Part shown: positions 8,104 to 16,857 of the stretch, piece after piece
How positions within the stretch are numbered: position 1 is the first letter of the stretch
Layout of the letters: the number at the start of each line of letters is the position of its first letter
Source of the DNA: Cohnella sp. SGD-V74
GTDB lineage: Bacteria; Bacillota; Bacilli; Paenibacillales; Paenibacillaceae
Assembly (NCBI RefSeq): GCF_003001675.1
Contig: NZ_PVYW01000003.1
Span: 248,001-312,000 of the forward strand
DNA: 64,000 nt
Reading direction: 5' to 3'
The notes under the pieces: generated by a model
The model's database searches: none
The model's input: the letters and a program-made list of their open reading frames with translations, nothing else
What the model was told of the DNA's origin: nothing
Program-made: the position numbers and the translations under genes

Positions 8104-8784
8104 CTATGCCGAGCCGTTCCTGCGTCGATACAGCACATAGCTTCTTCTTAAATAGCCCAAAGGCAAGCTGAACACGTGAACAAGCCGCGTAAACGGAAAG
8201 ACAAGGTACAGAACAAACGTCGTCAAAATGTGGATCTTGAATCCGATCGGGACCGTCTCCATCAGCGCGGGATCCGGTTGCAGCACCAGCACTCCCCGCA
8301 GCCAAGGGTTGATCGTCGTTCGGTAATCGAAGTCCCCGTGGCTCAGGGAGTTCCCCGCCGTTGCCGCCAGTCCCGTGAACAGGACGACGACGAGAACGAG
8401 GAGCGCCACCCGGTCGCCCGCGCTGCTCGTCGCGCGAATGCGGGCGTCGGCATATCTGCGGTACAGCAGAATGAGCGAGCCGACGAACGCGGCGATGCCC
8501 GCGGGCATCCCGCCGGCTATCGCCGCAAGGTGATACAGCTCGTCGCTGATCCCCAGCCACCGATACACTTCCACAGGAACGAGCAGCCCGGCGATATGTC
8601 CGCAGAACACGGCCAGGATGCCGTAATGAAACAGCAGACTTCCCCATTTCAGCTTGCGCTTCTCCAGCATTTCGCTGGATTTGGACGTCCAGCTGAACGG
8701 GTTGGTCGCATACCGCCAGATCAACCCGGCGATAAAGAGCGTCAGCACCACGTACGGCAAGGCGCCCCACAGCAATACCTCCAT
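8104..8784 (-). CDS. narI: Respiratory nitrate reductase gamma subunit
   Basis: Membrane cytochrome b subunit of 226 residues that oxidises quinol and passes electrons through two haems to NarH. Five membrane helices are evident. Histidines in LLFHYGILAVFCGHIAGLL and in KIHILTTFVLYLVFPFTRLVHVFSLP are the expected axial haem ligands. It follows narJ by 3 nt, with its ribosome binding site GGAGGAG inside the end of narJ. Last gene of narGHJI. Confidence 0.96.
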   Translation of the reverse strand: MEVLLWGALPYVVLTLFIAGLIWRYATNPFSWTSKSSEMLEKRKLKWGSLLFHYGILAVFCGHIAGLLVPVEVYRWLGISDELYHLAAIAGGMPAGIAAFVGSLILLYRRYADARIRATSSAGDRVALLVLVVVLFTGLAATAGNSLSHGDFDYRTTINPWLRGVLVLQPDPALMETVPIGFKIHILTTFVLYLVFPFTRLVHVFSLPLGYLRRSYVLYRRRNGSA

Positions 8785-8787
8785 CGC

Positions 8788-9357
8788 TTAATCTCCTCCT
8801 CTCGCCGATAATATCGCTTCTTCATGCGCTTCGTTCGGAGGCTTCGCGGGAACGATCCGCAACAGCAATTCCATTAACGGCGCATACGGGCTGTTCGCTT
8901 GCTCCAGCTTGCGGCGAATCGATTCCAGCGCCGTCGTTCTGGCTCCCAGCAGCGCCCCGGACGACTCCCAGGGAGCGGCCGAAGCGAATTCCAGCATAAG
9001 CGGAAGGTAATCGGGAAGCTCTCCCCCCGCCAGCTCGAAGCCTGCGGCGGCATATTGCCGCTTCAATTCCAGCAGCGCCGGCCCCCGATCGCGCTCTTCT
9101 CCATGCTGCTCGTAGGTTAAATACAGGTTGGACGTCTTGCCGAAGTCGAACGTTCGCACATAGCCGTCCTGCCACCGCATATCGTCAGACTCCTCCGCCA
9201 GTCGAAGAAAGGCGGCAAGAGTTGCGGCGGCATCCGGGTCCGGGAGGGCTTCCGCTTCCTCCCGGAACGCCGGAAGCCGCTCCCTCCAATCCCGGTCGGG
9301 GTATTGAAGCAGATAAGCCAGAAGCCAGCAGGTCGTCTGGGTCGTCTCGATATCCAT
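8788..9357 (-). CDS. narJ: Nitrate reductase molybdenum cofactor assembly chaperone
   Basis: Cytosolic, mostly helical chaperone of 189 residues (TorD/NarJ class) required to insert the molybdenum cofactor into NarG before membrane attachment. The region YVRTFDFGKTSNLYLTYEQHGEERDRGPALLELK and the ELPDYLPLMLEF motif are the family signature. The ATG at 9357 follows GGAGGAG and lies 17 nt after narH; the much longer frame to 9846 runs antiparallel through narH and is rejected. Confidence 0.93.
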   Translation of the reverse strand: MDIETTQTTCWLLAYLLQYPDRDWRERLPAFREEAEALPDPDAAATLAAFLRLAEESDDMRWQDGYVRTFDFGKTSNLYLTYEQHGEERDRGPALLELKRQYAAAGFELAGGELPDYLPLMLEFASAAPWESSGALLGARTTALESIRRKLEQANSPYAPLMELLLRIVPAKPPNEAHEEAILSARGGD

Positions 9358-9374
9358 CCGCAGCTCCTCCTCGG

Positions 9375-10844
9375 TCAAAATACGCCGCACGCGCCCGGTC
9401 CGCCCATGAAATCGAGTCCGCAGCCGCCCTGTTCGTTGTACAGATCGGCTACCTGCTCGCGATGGGCCGGCGGAATGACGAAGCGGTCGTCGTATTTGGC
9501 GATCGCGAGCAGCCGGTACATGTCCTCCACCGTCTGCGCGCTCTGCCCGATCGTCTCCAGCAAAGCCGGATCGCTGACGCGCCCTGTCTGCTTGTTGCGC
9601 ATATGAATGCGCATGACCGCCATTTTGCGCAGCACTTCCCGGATCAGCTCCGAGTCTCCCGCGGTCAGCAAGTTGGCCAAATAATCGACCGGAATTCTCA
9701 TGCTGTCGATCGCCGGGAAAATATCGCTGGGATCCAGCGCGCTGCCCTTCCCTTCGATCCGATTCGTGATCGGGCTCAGCGGCGGCACGTACCAGACCAT
9801 CGGCAGCGTCCGGTATTCCGGATGCAGCGGCAAGGCGATTCGCCATTCCATAACCATCTTATAGATCGGCGAACGCTGAGCGGCCTCGATCCAGTCTTCC
9901 GGAATGCCTTCTTTGCGCGCTTCCGCGATCACTTCGGGATCGTGCGGATCGAGGAAGATGCCCATTTGCGATTCGTACAGATCCTGCTCATTCTCTACCG
10001 AAGCGGCGGCTTCCACTTTGTCCGCGTCGTAGAACATCAAGCCGAGATAGCGGATGCGCCCGACGCAGGTCTCGGAGCAGATCGTCGGCAGGCCGGCTTC
10101 GATGCGCGGGAAGCAGAGCGTGCATTTCTCCGCCTTGTTCGTCTGCCAGTTGAAGTACACTTTCTTGTACGGACAGCTCGACACGCAGAACCGCCACGCC
10201 CGGCACGCGTTCTGGTCGACCAGCACGATGCCGTCTTCGTCCCGCTTGTACATCGCTCCCGACGGACAGGACGAGACGCAAGCCGGATTGATGCAGTGCT
10301 CGCATATGCGCGGCAAATACATCATGAACACTTGCTCGAAGTCCATCTTGATAGACTCTTCCAGGCCGCGCATGTTCGGATCTTCCATTCCCGTCACGTG
10401 CGCGCCCGCCAAGTCGTCCTCCCAGTTCGGTCCCCACTCGAGGTTCATGTACGAGCCGGTCACCGTCGATTTCGGCCGCGCCACCGGCTGATGCTTCTTG
10501 GCGGGACTGTTCGTCAGTTTCTCGTATTCGTAGGTCCACGGCTCATAATAGTCGTCGAGCGTCGGCTGGTCGGGGTTATGGAAAATGTTCAGCAGCCTCT
10601 TGCCGCGGCTTCCCGATTTCAATTCCAGCTTGCCTTTCCTCAGCTCCCAGCCGCCTTTGTAACGCTCCTGGTCTTCCCATTGCTTCGGGTACCCGATGCC
10701 CGGCTTCGTCTCGACGTTGTTCCAATACATGTACTCGGCGCCCGGACGGTTCGTCCACGTGTTTTTGCACGTTACGCTGCACGTATGGCAGCCGATGCAT
10801 TTGTCCAAGTTCATGACCATGCCGACCTGAGCTTTAATCTTCAA
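9375..10844 (-). CDS. narH: Respiratory nitrate reductase beta subunit
   Basis: Iron-sulfur electron-transfer subunit of 489 residues linking NarI haems to the NarG active site. Four cysteine clusters are visible: CIGCHTCSVTC (C16 onward), CEHCINPACVSSC, CRAWRFCVSSC and CTLCFPR with a later CVGR. Tryptophan replaces one cysteine in the CRAWRFC cluster, as expected for the 3Fe-4S centre. The start is TTG, 8 nt after GGAGG, and overlaps the end of narG by 11 nt, consistent with coupled translation. Confidence 0.97.
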   Translation of the reverse strand: MKIKAQVGMVMNLDKCIGCHTCSVTCKNTWTNRPGAEYMYWNNVETKPGIGYPKQWEDQERYKGGWELRKGKLELKSGSRGKRLLNIFHNPDQPTLDDYYEPWTYEYEKLTNSPAKKHQPVARPKSTVTGSYMNLEWGPNWEDDLAGAHVTGMEDPNMRGLEESIKMDFEQVFMMYLPRICEHCINPACVSSCPSGAMYKRDEDGIVLVDQNACRAWRFCVSSCPYKKVYFNWQTNKAEKCTLCFPRIEAGLPTICSETCVGRIRYLGLMFYDADKVEAAASVENEQDLYESQMGIFLDPHDPEVIAEARKEGIPEDWIEAAQRSPIYKMVMEWRIALPLHPEYRTLPMVWYVPPLSPITNRIEGKGSALDPSDIFPAIDSMRIPVDYLANLLTAGDSELIREVLRKMAVMRIHMRNKQTGRVSDPALLETIGQSAQTVEDMYRLLAIAKYDDRFVIPPAHREQVADLYNEQGGCGLDFMGGPGACGVF

Positions 10845-13800
10845 GCCAGTCCACCTCCTGCAGCTTCCGAATGATGACGTGCAAATCCCGCTGGTTGCCG
10901 GTCGGACCGTAATAGTTGAAGCCGTAGCTTAACTGCGCGTAGCCGCCGATCATATGCGTCGGCTTGACGTGGATACGGGTCGGGCTGTTGTGCGTGCCGC
11001 CCCGCGTCTGTGAGATCGGCGTGCCCGGCACGTTGATATGCCGATCCTGGGCGTGGTACATGAACGCCATGCCCCGCGGAATCCGGTGCGAGACGACGGC
11101 GCGCGCGACGACGACGCCGTTGCGGTTAAAGCATTCGATCCAGTCGTTGTCGGCCACGTCGGCTTCCGCGGCGTCTTCGTAGTTCATCCATACCGTCGGT
11201 CCGCCGCGGAACAGCGTCAGCATCGGCAAAGCGTCGTAGTACATGCTGTGAATCGACCACTTATTGTGCGGCGTCAAATAGTTCAGGACGATTTCCTTGC
11301 CGCCTTCGACCGGCCGTTTGCTGTTCGGATGGAACGGCGTATGCTTCAGCGTCGGCTTGAACGTCGCCAGCGTCTCGCCGAATTCGCGCAGCATCTCGTG
11401 ATCGATGTAGAACTGCTGCCGCCCCGTGAGCGTGCGCCATGGAATGAGGCGCTCCACGTTCGTCGTGAACGGGGAGTAGCGGCGTCCGCCCTTCTCCGAG
11501 CCGCTGAAGGCCGGCGAAGTAATGACCGTCTTCGGACGGGAGGTGATCTCCTCGAACGTGAAGCACTCTTCCGCGCGCTCTTCGGCCAGATCCTTCAGCT
11601 GAAGCGCGGTTTTCTTCTCCAGCGATTCCCACGCCCTTACGGCCATATGGCCGTTCGTCGTAGAAGACAGCGTCAGAATCGCCTCGGCGACGCGGCGGTC
11701 GGTGCTTAAGTCCGGACAGCCCTCGCCCAGCCCTTGCCGCACGGTGCCGAGAACCCGCTTCAGCTTCTCGTATTCCGGCGCGGCCGACCAGGAGATGCCC
11801 TTCGTTCCGATCGGCTTGTCTTTAACCAGCGGGCCGAGCGCGATCATCTTCTCGTAGACGGCCGCATAGTCGCGCTGTACAACATGGAAGTGAGGCATCG
11901 TGCGGCCCGGAATCGGCTCGCACTCTCCCCTGCTCCAATCGCGGATGCGTCCCAGCGGCTGGGCCAATTCGTCCGGCGAATCGTGCAGCAGCGGCGTCGC
12001 CACGATATCGTGCTGCGGCTGGTCAAACTGATCTTTGGCCATCTCCGAGAACGTCCGGGCCAGCTCCTTGAAAATATTCCAGTCGGAACGCGATTCCCAT
12101 TGCGGGGACACCGCGGGATTAAACGGATGAACGAACGGATGCATGTCCGTGCTGCTCAGATCGCTCTTCTCGTACCAGGTCGCCGCAGGCAGCACGACGT
12201 CCGAGTACAGCGCCGTGCCGGCCATGCGGAAATCGAGATTGACCATCAAGTCCAGCTTGCCTTCGGGCGCTTGCTCCGCCCAAGCGATCTCTTCCGGCCT
12301 GAAGCTGTTAGTGTCGTCGTTCAGCAAGCCGTTGGTGGTGCCGAGCAGGTGCTTCAGGAAATATTCGTGGCCTTTGCCCGAGCTGGAAATCAGATTCGCC
12401 CGCCATACGAACAGCACGCGCGGGAAGTTGGCCGGATCATCCGGCGCCTCGATCGAGAACTTCAAGTTTCTAGCTTGCAGCTGCCTCGCCACGTAAGCGG
12501 AGATTTCCTCGTTCGTGCTCGCTCCCGCTTTGCGGGCATCCCGGTACAGTTCGATCGAGTTGCGGTCGAACTGCGGATAGGAGGGCAGCCAGCCCAATCT
12601 GGCGGCCATCACGTTATAGTCCGCCACATGCGCGTACCTCGCCTTGTCCGCCAGCGGCGAGATCAGACTGTCTACCGACATTTCTTCATAGCGCCATTGG
12701 TCCGTCGCGAAATAGAAGAACGATGTCCCGTTCTGCAGTCTCGCCGGTCCGCCCCAATCTCTCGCGAAGGCGATCGTCTGCCACCCTTCCGCGGGACGCA
12801 GCTTCTCCTGACCGACGTAGTGCGCCCAGCCGCCGCCGTTCACCCCCTGACACCCGGTCATGACGACGAGGTTCAGAATGGCCCGGTAGATGACGTCGGA
12901 ATTGTACCAGTGGTTAATGCCCGCTCCGACGATAATCATGGAACGCCCTTTCGTCTCGTCGGCGTTGCGGGCGAATTCGCGCGCGATCTGCACGACGACG
13001 TCGCGATCGACGCCCGTGATGCTCTCTTGCCACGCCGGCGTGAACGGTCTGCTCTCGTCCGGCCCGCGCTCCCCTTCCAGTCCGCGGTCGACGCCGTACT
13101 TGGCGAGCACCAGGTCGTAGACCGTCGTGACGATGAGAGATTTGCCTCCGCTCACGATTCGTTTGACCGGTATCGTGCGCTCCATCAGATGCCGGCCGTC
13201 GTCGTCGAAGTACGGAAGCCGGATCGCCGCCGTCTCGTTATGAACGCCCAGCAGCGACAGTCGCGGCTCGATCGGCTGCTGCCCGTCCGCCGTCTCCATG
13301 CGCAAGTTCCAGGTGCCTTCTTCGCCCCATCGGAAGCCGAGACTGCCTTTCGGCACCGCGAGCGTTCCGCTGTTGTCGTCGTACACGACCGTTTTCCACT
13401 GCATGTTGTTGCCCTTCTCGCCCAGATCGTCCGCGACGAGAAACCTGCCTGCGGAGTAAACCCCGTTATTCTCCTCGATCAGGACGAGATTGGGGAAATC
13501 CGTATATTGCTTCGCATATTGAATGAAGTATTCGGTCGGATTCTCGACGTAAAACTCTTTCAAAATGATGTGGCCCATCGCCATCGCGAGCGCGCCGTCC
13601 GTACCTTGCTTGACCGACATCCACGTATCGGCGAATTTGACGAATTCCGCGTAGTCGGGGCTGACGGAGACGACCTTCGTCCCGCGGTAGCGTACCTCGG
13701 CCAGGAAGTGGGCGTCCGGCGTTCTCGTCATCGGAAGATTGGAGCCCCAGACGACGATGTATCCGGAGTTGAACCAGTCGCTGCTCTCCGGCACGTCGGT

Positions 13801-14514
13801 CTGATCGCCCCAGATTTGCGGCGAAGCCGGCGGCAAATCCGCGTACCAATCGTAGAAGCTGAGCAGCGGCGAGCCGACGAGCGACAGAAACCGGGAGCCG
13901 GCGGCGTAACTGACCATCGACATCGCCGGAATCGGGGAAAAACCGATGATTCTGTCGGGGCCGTACTGCTTGATCGTATGGATCATCGACGCGGAGATAA
14001 TCTCCGTCGCCTCGTCCCAGGAAGCGCGCACGAGCCCCCCTTTGCCTCTGGCGGTTTTGTACTTCTTGACCAGCTCGGGATTGTCCGCGATGCTCGCCCA
14101 CGCCCGCACCGGATCGCCCTCCCGCCGCAGCGCTTCCCGCCATAATTCCAGCAGCGTGCCGCGCACATAAGGATATTTCACCCGAAGCGGACTGTACAAA
14201 TACCAAGAGAAGCTGGCGCCCCGCGGGCAGCCGCGCGGCTCGAATTCCGGCATGTCCGGACCGGTGGACGGATAATCGGTCGCCTGGTTCTCCCAAGTGA
14301 CGATGCCGTCCTTCACGAAAATTTGCCAGCTGCACGAACCCGTGCAGTTGACGCCGTGCGTCGAGCGCACGACTTTATCATGCTGCCACCGTCTGCGGTA
14401 GACGTCCTCCCAATCGCGACTGGCAGGCGACACCTCGCTCCAGCCGTCGGAATGCTGTTCCCGTTTGGCGAAATAGTTGAGCTTGCGGAATAGCGGCGTT
14501 CTCGACTTGCCCAT
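10834..14514 (-). CDS. narG: Respiratory nitrate reductase alpha subunit
   Basis: Catalytic subunit of 1226 residues, bis-MGD molybdenum enzyme reducing nitrate to nitrite on the cytoplasmic face of the membrane. FS0 cluster ligands H53, C57, C61 and C96 lie in STHGVNCTGSCSW and EPRGCPRG. The molybdenum ligand is Asp226 in YDWYADLPPA. There is no twin-arginine leader, as expected for the cytoplasmic Nar type. The ATG at 14514 follows AGGAGG. First gene of narGHJI, behind an FNR box. Confidence 0.98.
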   Translation of the reverse strand: MGKSRTPLFRKLNYFAKREQHSDGWSEVSPASRDWEDVYRRRWQHDKVVRSTHGVNCTGSCSWQIFVKDGIVTWENQATDYPSTGPDMPEFEPRGCPRGASFSWYLYSPLRVKYPYVRGTLLELWREALRREGDPVRAWASIADNPELVKKYKTARGKGGLVRASWDEATEIISASMIHTIKQYGPDRIIGFSPIPAMSMVSYAAGSRFLSLVGSPLLSFYDWYADLPPASPQIWGDQTDVPESSDWFNSGYIVVWGSNLPMTRTPDAHFLAEVRYRGTKVVSVSPDYAEFVKFADTWMSVKQGTDGALAMAMGHIILKEFYVENPTEYFIQYAKQYTDFPNLVLIEENNGVYSAGRFLVADDLGEKGNNMQWKTVVYDDNSGTLAVPKGSLGFRWGEEGTWNLRMETADGQQPIEPRLSLLGVHNETAAIRLPYFDDDGRHLMERTIPVKRIVSGGKSLIVTTVYDLVLAKYGVDRGLEGERGPDESRPFTPAWQESITGVDRDVVVQIAREFARNADETKGRSMIIVGAGINHWYNSDVIYRAILNLVVMTGCQGVNGGGWAHYVGQEKLRPAEGWQTIAFARDWGGPARLQNGTSFFYFATDQWRYEEMSVDSLISPLADKARYAHVADYNVMAARLGWLPSYPQFDRNSIELYRDARKAGASTNEEISAYVARQLQARNLKFSIEAPDDPANFPRVLFVWRANLISSSGKGHEYFLKHLLGTTNGLLNDDTNSFRPEEIAWAEQAPEGKLDLMVNLDFRMAGTALYSDVVLPAATWYEKSDLSSTDMHPFVHPFNPAVSPQWESRSDWNIFKELARTFSEMAKDQFDQPQHDIVATPLLHDSPDELAQPLGRIRDWSRGECEPIPGRTMPHFHVVQRDYAAVYEKMIALGPLVKDKPIGTKGISWSAAPEYEKLKRVLGTVRQGLGEGCPDLSTDRRVAEAILTLSSTTNGHMAVRAWESLEKKTALQLKDLAEERAEECFTFEEITSRPKTVITSPAFSGSEKGGRRYSPFTTNVERLIPWRTLTGRQQFYIDHEMLREFGETLATFKPTLKHTPFHPNSKRPVEGGKEIVLNYLTPHNKWSIHSMYYDALPMLTLFRGGPTVWMNYEDAAEADVADNDWIECFNRNGVVVARAVVSHRIPRGMAFMYHAQDRHINVPGTPISQTRGGTHNSPTRIHVKPTHMIGGYAQLSYGFNYYGPTGNQRDLHVIIRKLQEVDWLED

Positions 14515-14630
14515 AGTTCTCCTCCTTGTCTGGATGCGGAGCGCGTTTACCCAGAAATGTCTGTTCCGTAACTAGAAATCTCTGATCCGTAATCTGTAGT
14601 TCAATGTATCACCGTGCGGATTCGACAGGC

Positions 14631-14646
14631 TGTGACCGACATCACC
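14631..14646 (-). promoter_or_regulatory. FNR box of the narGHJI promoter
   Basis: On the minus strand GGTGA-TGTCGG-TCACA, 9 of 10 matches. The -10-like TACATT is at 14608-14603, one base from the common spacing. The site lies between the moaA stop codon and narG, so narGHJI has its own promoter inside a run of same-strand genes. Confidence 0.75.
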
Positions 14647-14670
14647 CGTTCATAAATTCGACACATTCCA

Positions 14671-15684
14671 TTACCCGCCGATTTGCGACATCCGTCTGGC
14701 CGTGGGCGTGCGCGACCGGTTTGCCCCGGCCAGAGCGGCGGCCATCTCGTGCGTCTCGGGCTTCTCCTCCAGCGCCCGCCGGAACAGCGCCTCGATAGCG
14801 GCCGGATTGCCGGCGTGCTTGCGCACATTGTATTCGTCCGACCAGTACAAGCAGGACTTGATGTTTCCGTCGGCCGTCAGTCGCAGGCGGTTGCAGCTGC
14901 CGCAGAAATGATCGCTGACCGGACTTATGAGTCCGAAAGTTCCGGCCGCTCCATCCATGCGGAAGCTGCTGGCCGGGCCGTTGCCGTACACGTCCCCGCA
15001 AGGCGAGAAGCGCCAGCCCAGCCTGCGGCAAGTGTCCAACACGTGTTCGAGCGGCAAATATCCGGCTTTCCAGCCGGCGCTCTCGAAGCCGATCGGCATG
15101 TATTCGATGAAGCGGATATGAATCGGTTCCTCCCAAGTCATGCGCAGAAACTTCTCTACCTCGTCGTCATTAGTTCCCTTCATCAACACGACGTTCAGCT
15201 TGATCGGATCGAAGCCGACGCGGCGGCTCGCATTCAGGCCTTCCACGACTTTGCGGACATCGCCGCCTCGGGTGATCCTCGCGTATTTGTCCGGATCGAG
15301 GGAATCGAGACTGACGTTCACCCGCGTGACCCCGGCCTCCTTCAGCCGCTCTGCGAACGGAGCCAAATAAATCCCGTTCGTGGATAAGGCGATATCCTCG
15401 ATGCCCGGAATCGCGGACAGCATGGCGACCAAGCGGTCGAGCCCCTTCCTGACCAGCGGTTCTCCTCCGGTAAGCCGCAGCTTCTTCACGCCGAGAGGGG
15501 CGAGCGTCGCCGCGACCTCGGCGATCTCCTCGTAGGACAGGATGCGATGCCCCGGTTCAAACTGCATCCCCTCTTCGGGCATGCAGTACACGCAGCGCAG
15601 ATTGCAGCGATCCGTCACCGAGATGCGCAAGTAATCGTGTACTCTGCCGAATCCGTCAACCAATCGTTTCTCCACTCGCTTCAC
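14671..15684 (-). CDS. moaA: GTP 3',8-cyclase (MoaA)
   Basis: Radical SAM enzyme that, with MoaC, converts GTP to cyclic pyranopterin monophosphate, the first step of molybdenum cofactor synthesis. The N-terminal cluster motif is C27-x3-C31-x2-C34 (DRCNLRCVYC). The C-terminal substrate cluster is seen in FCGSCNRLRLTADGNIKSCLY, and the chain ends in the conserved double glycine. Length 337 is typical. GTG at 15684 overlaps the preceding gene; a GTG three codons later (15675) is better spaced from GAGGAG and may be the true start. No other moa gene is in the window. Confidence 0.95.
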   Translation of the reverse strand: MKRVEKRLVDGFGRVHDYLRISVTDRCNLRCVYCMPEEGMQFEPGHRILSYEEIAEVAATLAPLGVKKLRLTGGEPLVRKGLDRLVAMLSAIPGIEDIALSTNGIYLAPFAERLKEAGVTRVNVSLDSLDPDKYARITRGGDVRKVVEGLNASRRVGFDPIKLNVVLMKGTNDDEVEKFLRMTWEEPIHIRFIEYMPIGFESAGWKAGYLPLEHVLDTCRRLGWRFSPCGDVYGNGPASSFRMDGAAGTFGLISPVSDHFCGSCNRLRLTADGNIKSCLYWSDEYNVRKHAGNPAAIEALFRRALEEKPETHEMAAALAGANRSRTPTARRMSQIGG

Positions 15685-16054
15685 TCTCCTCGGGCCTGTC
15701 CTCCCATTCGTCCAGAACTTGCTTCATTCGGCGGCGCGCTTCCCGGACGATCCCTTCGATATCCTCGCGGGAAGGCCGATCCAGATGAATGCCCGCCAGC
15801 ACGGCGACCGTGCGGCGAAGAGCCGATGCCGCCGCCACGGCCAGCTCGGCCGCCAGTCGATCTTCCCGGTGACCGGGCAGCGTCAGCACATCGACATGAA
15901 CGGCTTCCCCCTCCTTGTCCGACCAGCAGGCCGTCGCCGTCGCGCCAATATGCGCCGCTCCCCCGGTAACGAGAAATACGACGTCTTTGCCCATGCCGTA
16001 ATAACGAATATCTACTTGAGCAAGGCGATTGTTCTCTGCCCGGCCGCTTTTCAT
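15656..16054 (-). CDS. Conserved hypothetical protein, first gene of the moaA operon
   Basis: Protein of 132 residues that I could not assign. A glycine-rich stretch LVTGGAAHIGATATACW is followed by VHVDVLTLPGHREDRLAAELAVAAASALRRTVAVLAGIHLDRPSREDIEGI and a basic/acidic helical tail. The layout vaguely resembles the LpdD-like prenylated-flavin chaperone domain, but this is a weak impression. It overlaps moaA by about 29 nt and has a strong FNR box with a perfect TATACT -10, so it is co-expressed with molybdenum cofactor synthesis. The start is uncertain; GAAGG lies 11 nt or more upstream. Confidence 0.7.
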   Translation of the reverse strand: MKSGRAENNRLAQVDIRYYGMGKDVVFLVTGGAAHIGATATACWSDKEGEAVHVDVLTLPGHREDRLAAELAVAAASALRRTVAVLAGIHLDRPSREDIEGIVREARRRMKQVLDEWEDRPEESEASGETIG

Positions 16055-16118
16055 AAGCTTCGCGTCCTTCCGTTGTCGTCAACGCTTCCTCAGTATAGGC
16101 AGACGGTTCGCCGCCAGC

Positions 16119-16134
16119 TGTGACGATGATCACC
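16119..16134 (-). promoter_or_regulatory. FNR box of the hypothetical-moaA operon
   Basis: On the minus strand GGTGA-TCATCG-TCACA, 9 of 10 matches, with -10 TATACT at 16097-16092 at the exact class II spacing. Confidence 0.75.
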
Positions 16135-16197
16135 ATCCCTTTGCCGACAACGCATCTGTCACAGACATTTCGGAACTTGCGAAATTCCGCCCCCATA

Positions 16198-16213
16198 TGT
16201 GATCGCGGTCACA
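16198..16213 (+). promoter_or_regulatory. Perfect FNR box of the DUF2249 operon
   Basis: TGTGA-TCGCGG-TCACA is a perfect match. A consensus -10 TATAAT sits at 16235-16240, giving a start near 16247 and a centre at -41.5. This is the best FNR promoter in the window. Confidence 0.88.
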
Positions 16214-16280
16214 TAGTCCCTACATCGCCTGCTCTATAATCGGGATCGTAAAGCTATTTACTCCCGAGGAGGAATGTAAA

Positions 16281-16514
16281 ATGAGTCAATTCGCCGCTAC
16301 TGTCAACGCCACGGAGTATCCGCCGCATTTGAAGCACAAAGTCATTTTCGAAACTTTTCAACGTCTGGAGCCGAACGAGGCCATGCTGCTCATAAACGAT
16401 CACGACCCCGTCCCTCTCCGCTACCAGTTCGAAGCGAATCACGCAGAGCACTTCACGTGGGACTACGTCGAACGAGGACCGGCGGTATTCCAGGTCAGAA
16501 TCGGGAAAATCTGA
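16281..16514 (+). CDS. Small DUF2249-like protein
   Basis: Protein of 77 residues resembling a single DUF2249 domain, with the characteristic run HKVIFETFQRLEPNEAMLLINDHDPVPLRYQFEA (residues about 19-54). DUF2249 proteins are often encoded near RIC/hemerythrin and denitrification genes; their biochemical role is not established. The ATG follows GAGGAGG with a 9-nt gap. It overlaps the next gene by one base (TGATG). First gene of a five-gene FNR-controlled operon. Confidence 0.82.
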   Translation: MSQFAATVNATEYPPHLKHKVIFETFQRLEPNEAMLLINDHDPVPLRYQFEANHAEHFTWDYVERGPAVFQVRIGKI

Positions 16515-16840
16515 TGGCGCGCGTCGATATCCTCGATGAGAAGACGATCAAGATTACGGTAGGCTTGGAAGACGCGGTCTCGATGGTTCGGGAAGCTTCC
16601 CTCGGGATCGGCGAATACGCCTCCGAGATCGTAACCATCTACGAGAAGATGCCGGAGTTTCACTATACGTATTTCTGCTTCTACGCTTACGACTCCGCGC
16701 GCTTGTTCGAGAGAATGCTCGGAGTCGATCCGAAAGACTACACTTCCTTTTCCTTGGACGCGCCCGACTCTTTCTTCTACTCCCTCTACGGAGGGATGGC
16801 GGGGCTGTACGAAGAGGCCAAAAGGCGGGAGACCAAATAG
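16514..16840 (+). CDS. Hypothetical protein of the DUF2249 operon
   Basis: Protein of 108 residues not recognised. It contains a mixed helical region, then an aromatic-rich segment (MPEFHYTYFCFYAYDSARLFERML) and an acidic patch (SLDAPDSFFYSLYGG). Two cysteine/tyrosine-rich aromatic strands could suggest a small ligand pocket, but no cofactor motif is visible. Translation starts inside the stop codon of the previous gene, indicating strict coupling. Confidence 0.75.
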   Translation: MARVDILDEKTIKITVGLEDAVSMVREASLGIGEYASEIVTIYEKMPEFHYTYFCFYAYDSARLFERMLGVDPKDYTSFSLDAPDSFFYSLYGGMAGLYEEAKRRETK

Positions 16841-16857
16841 TCGAGAGGTGAACGAGC

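Noticed and set aside
9222..10874. A 550-residue plus-strand frame
   Set aside because: Antisense shadow of narH and narJ with no plausible start signal or domain.
11734..14145. An 803-residue plus-strand frame
   Set aside because: Antisense shadow of narG with Arg/His/Val-rich composition and no recognisable domain.
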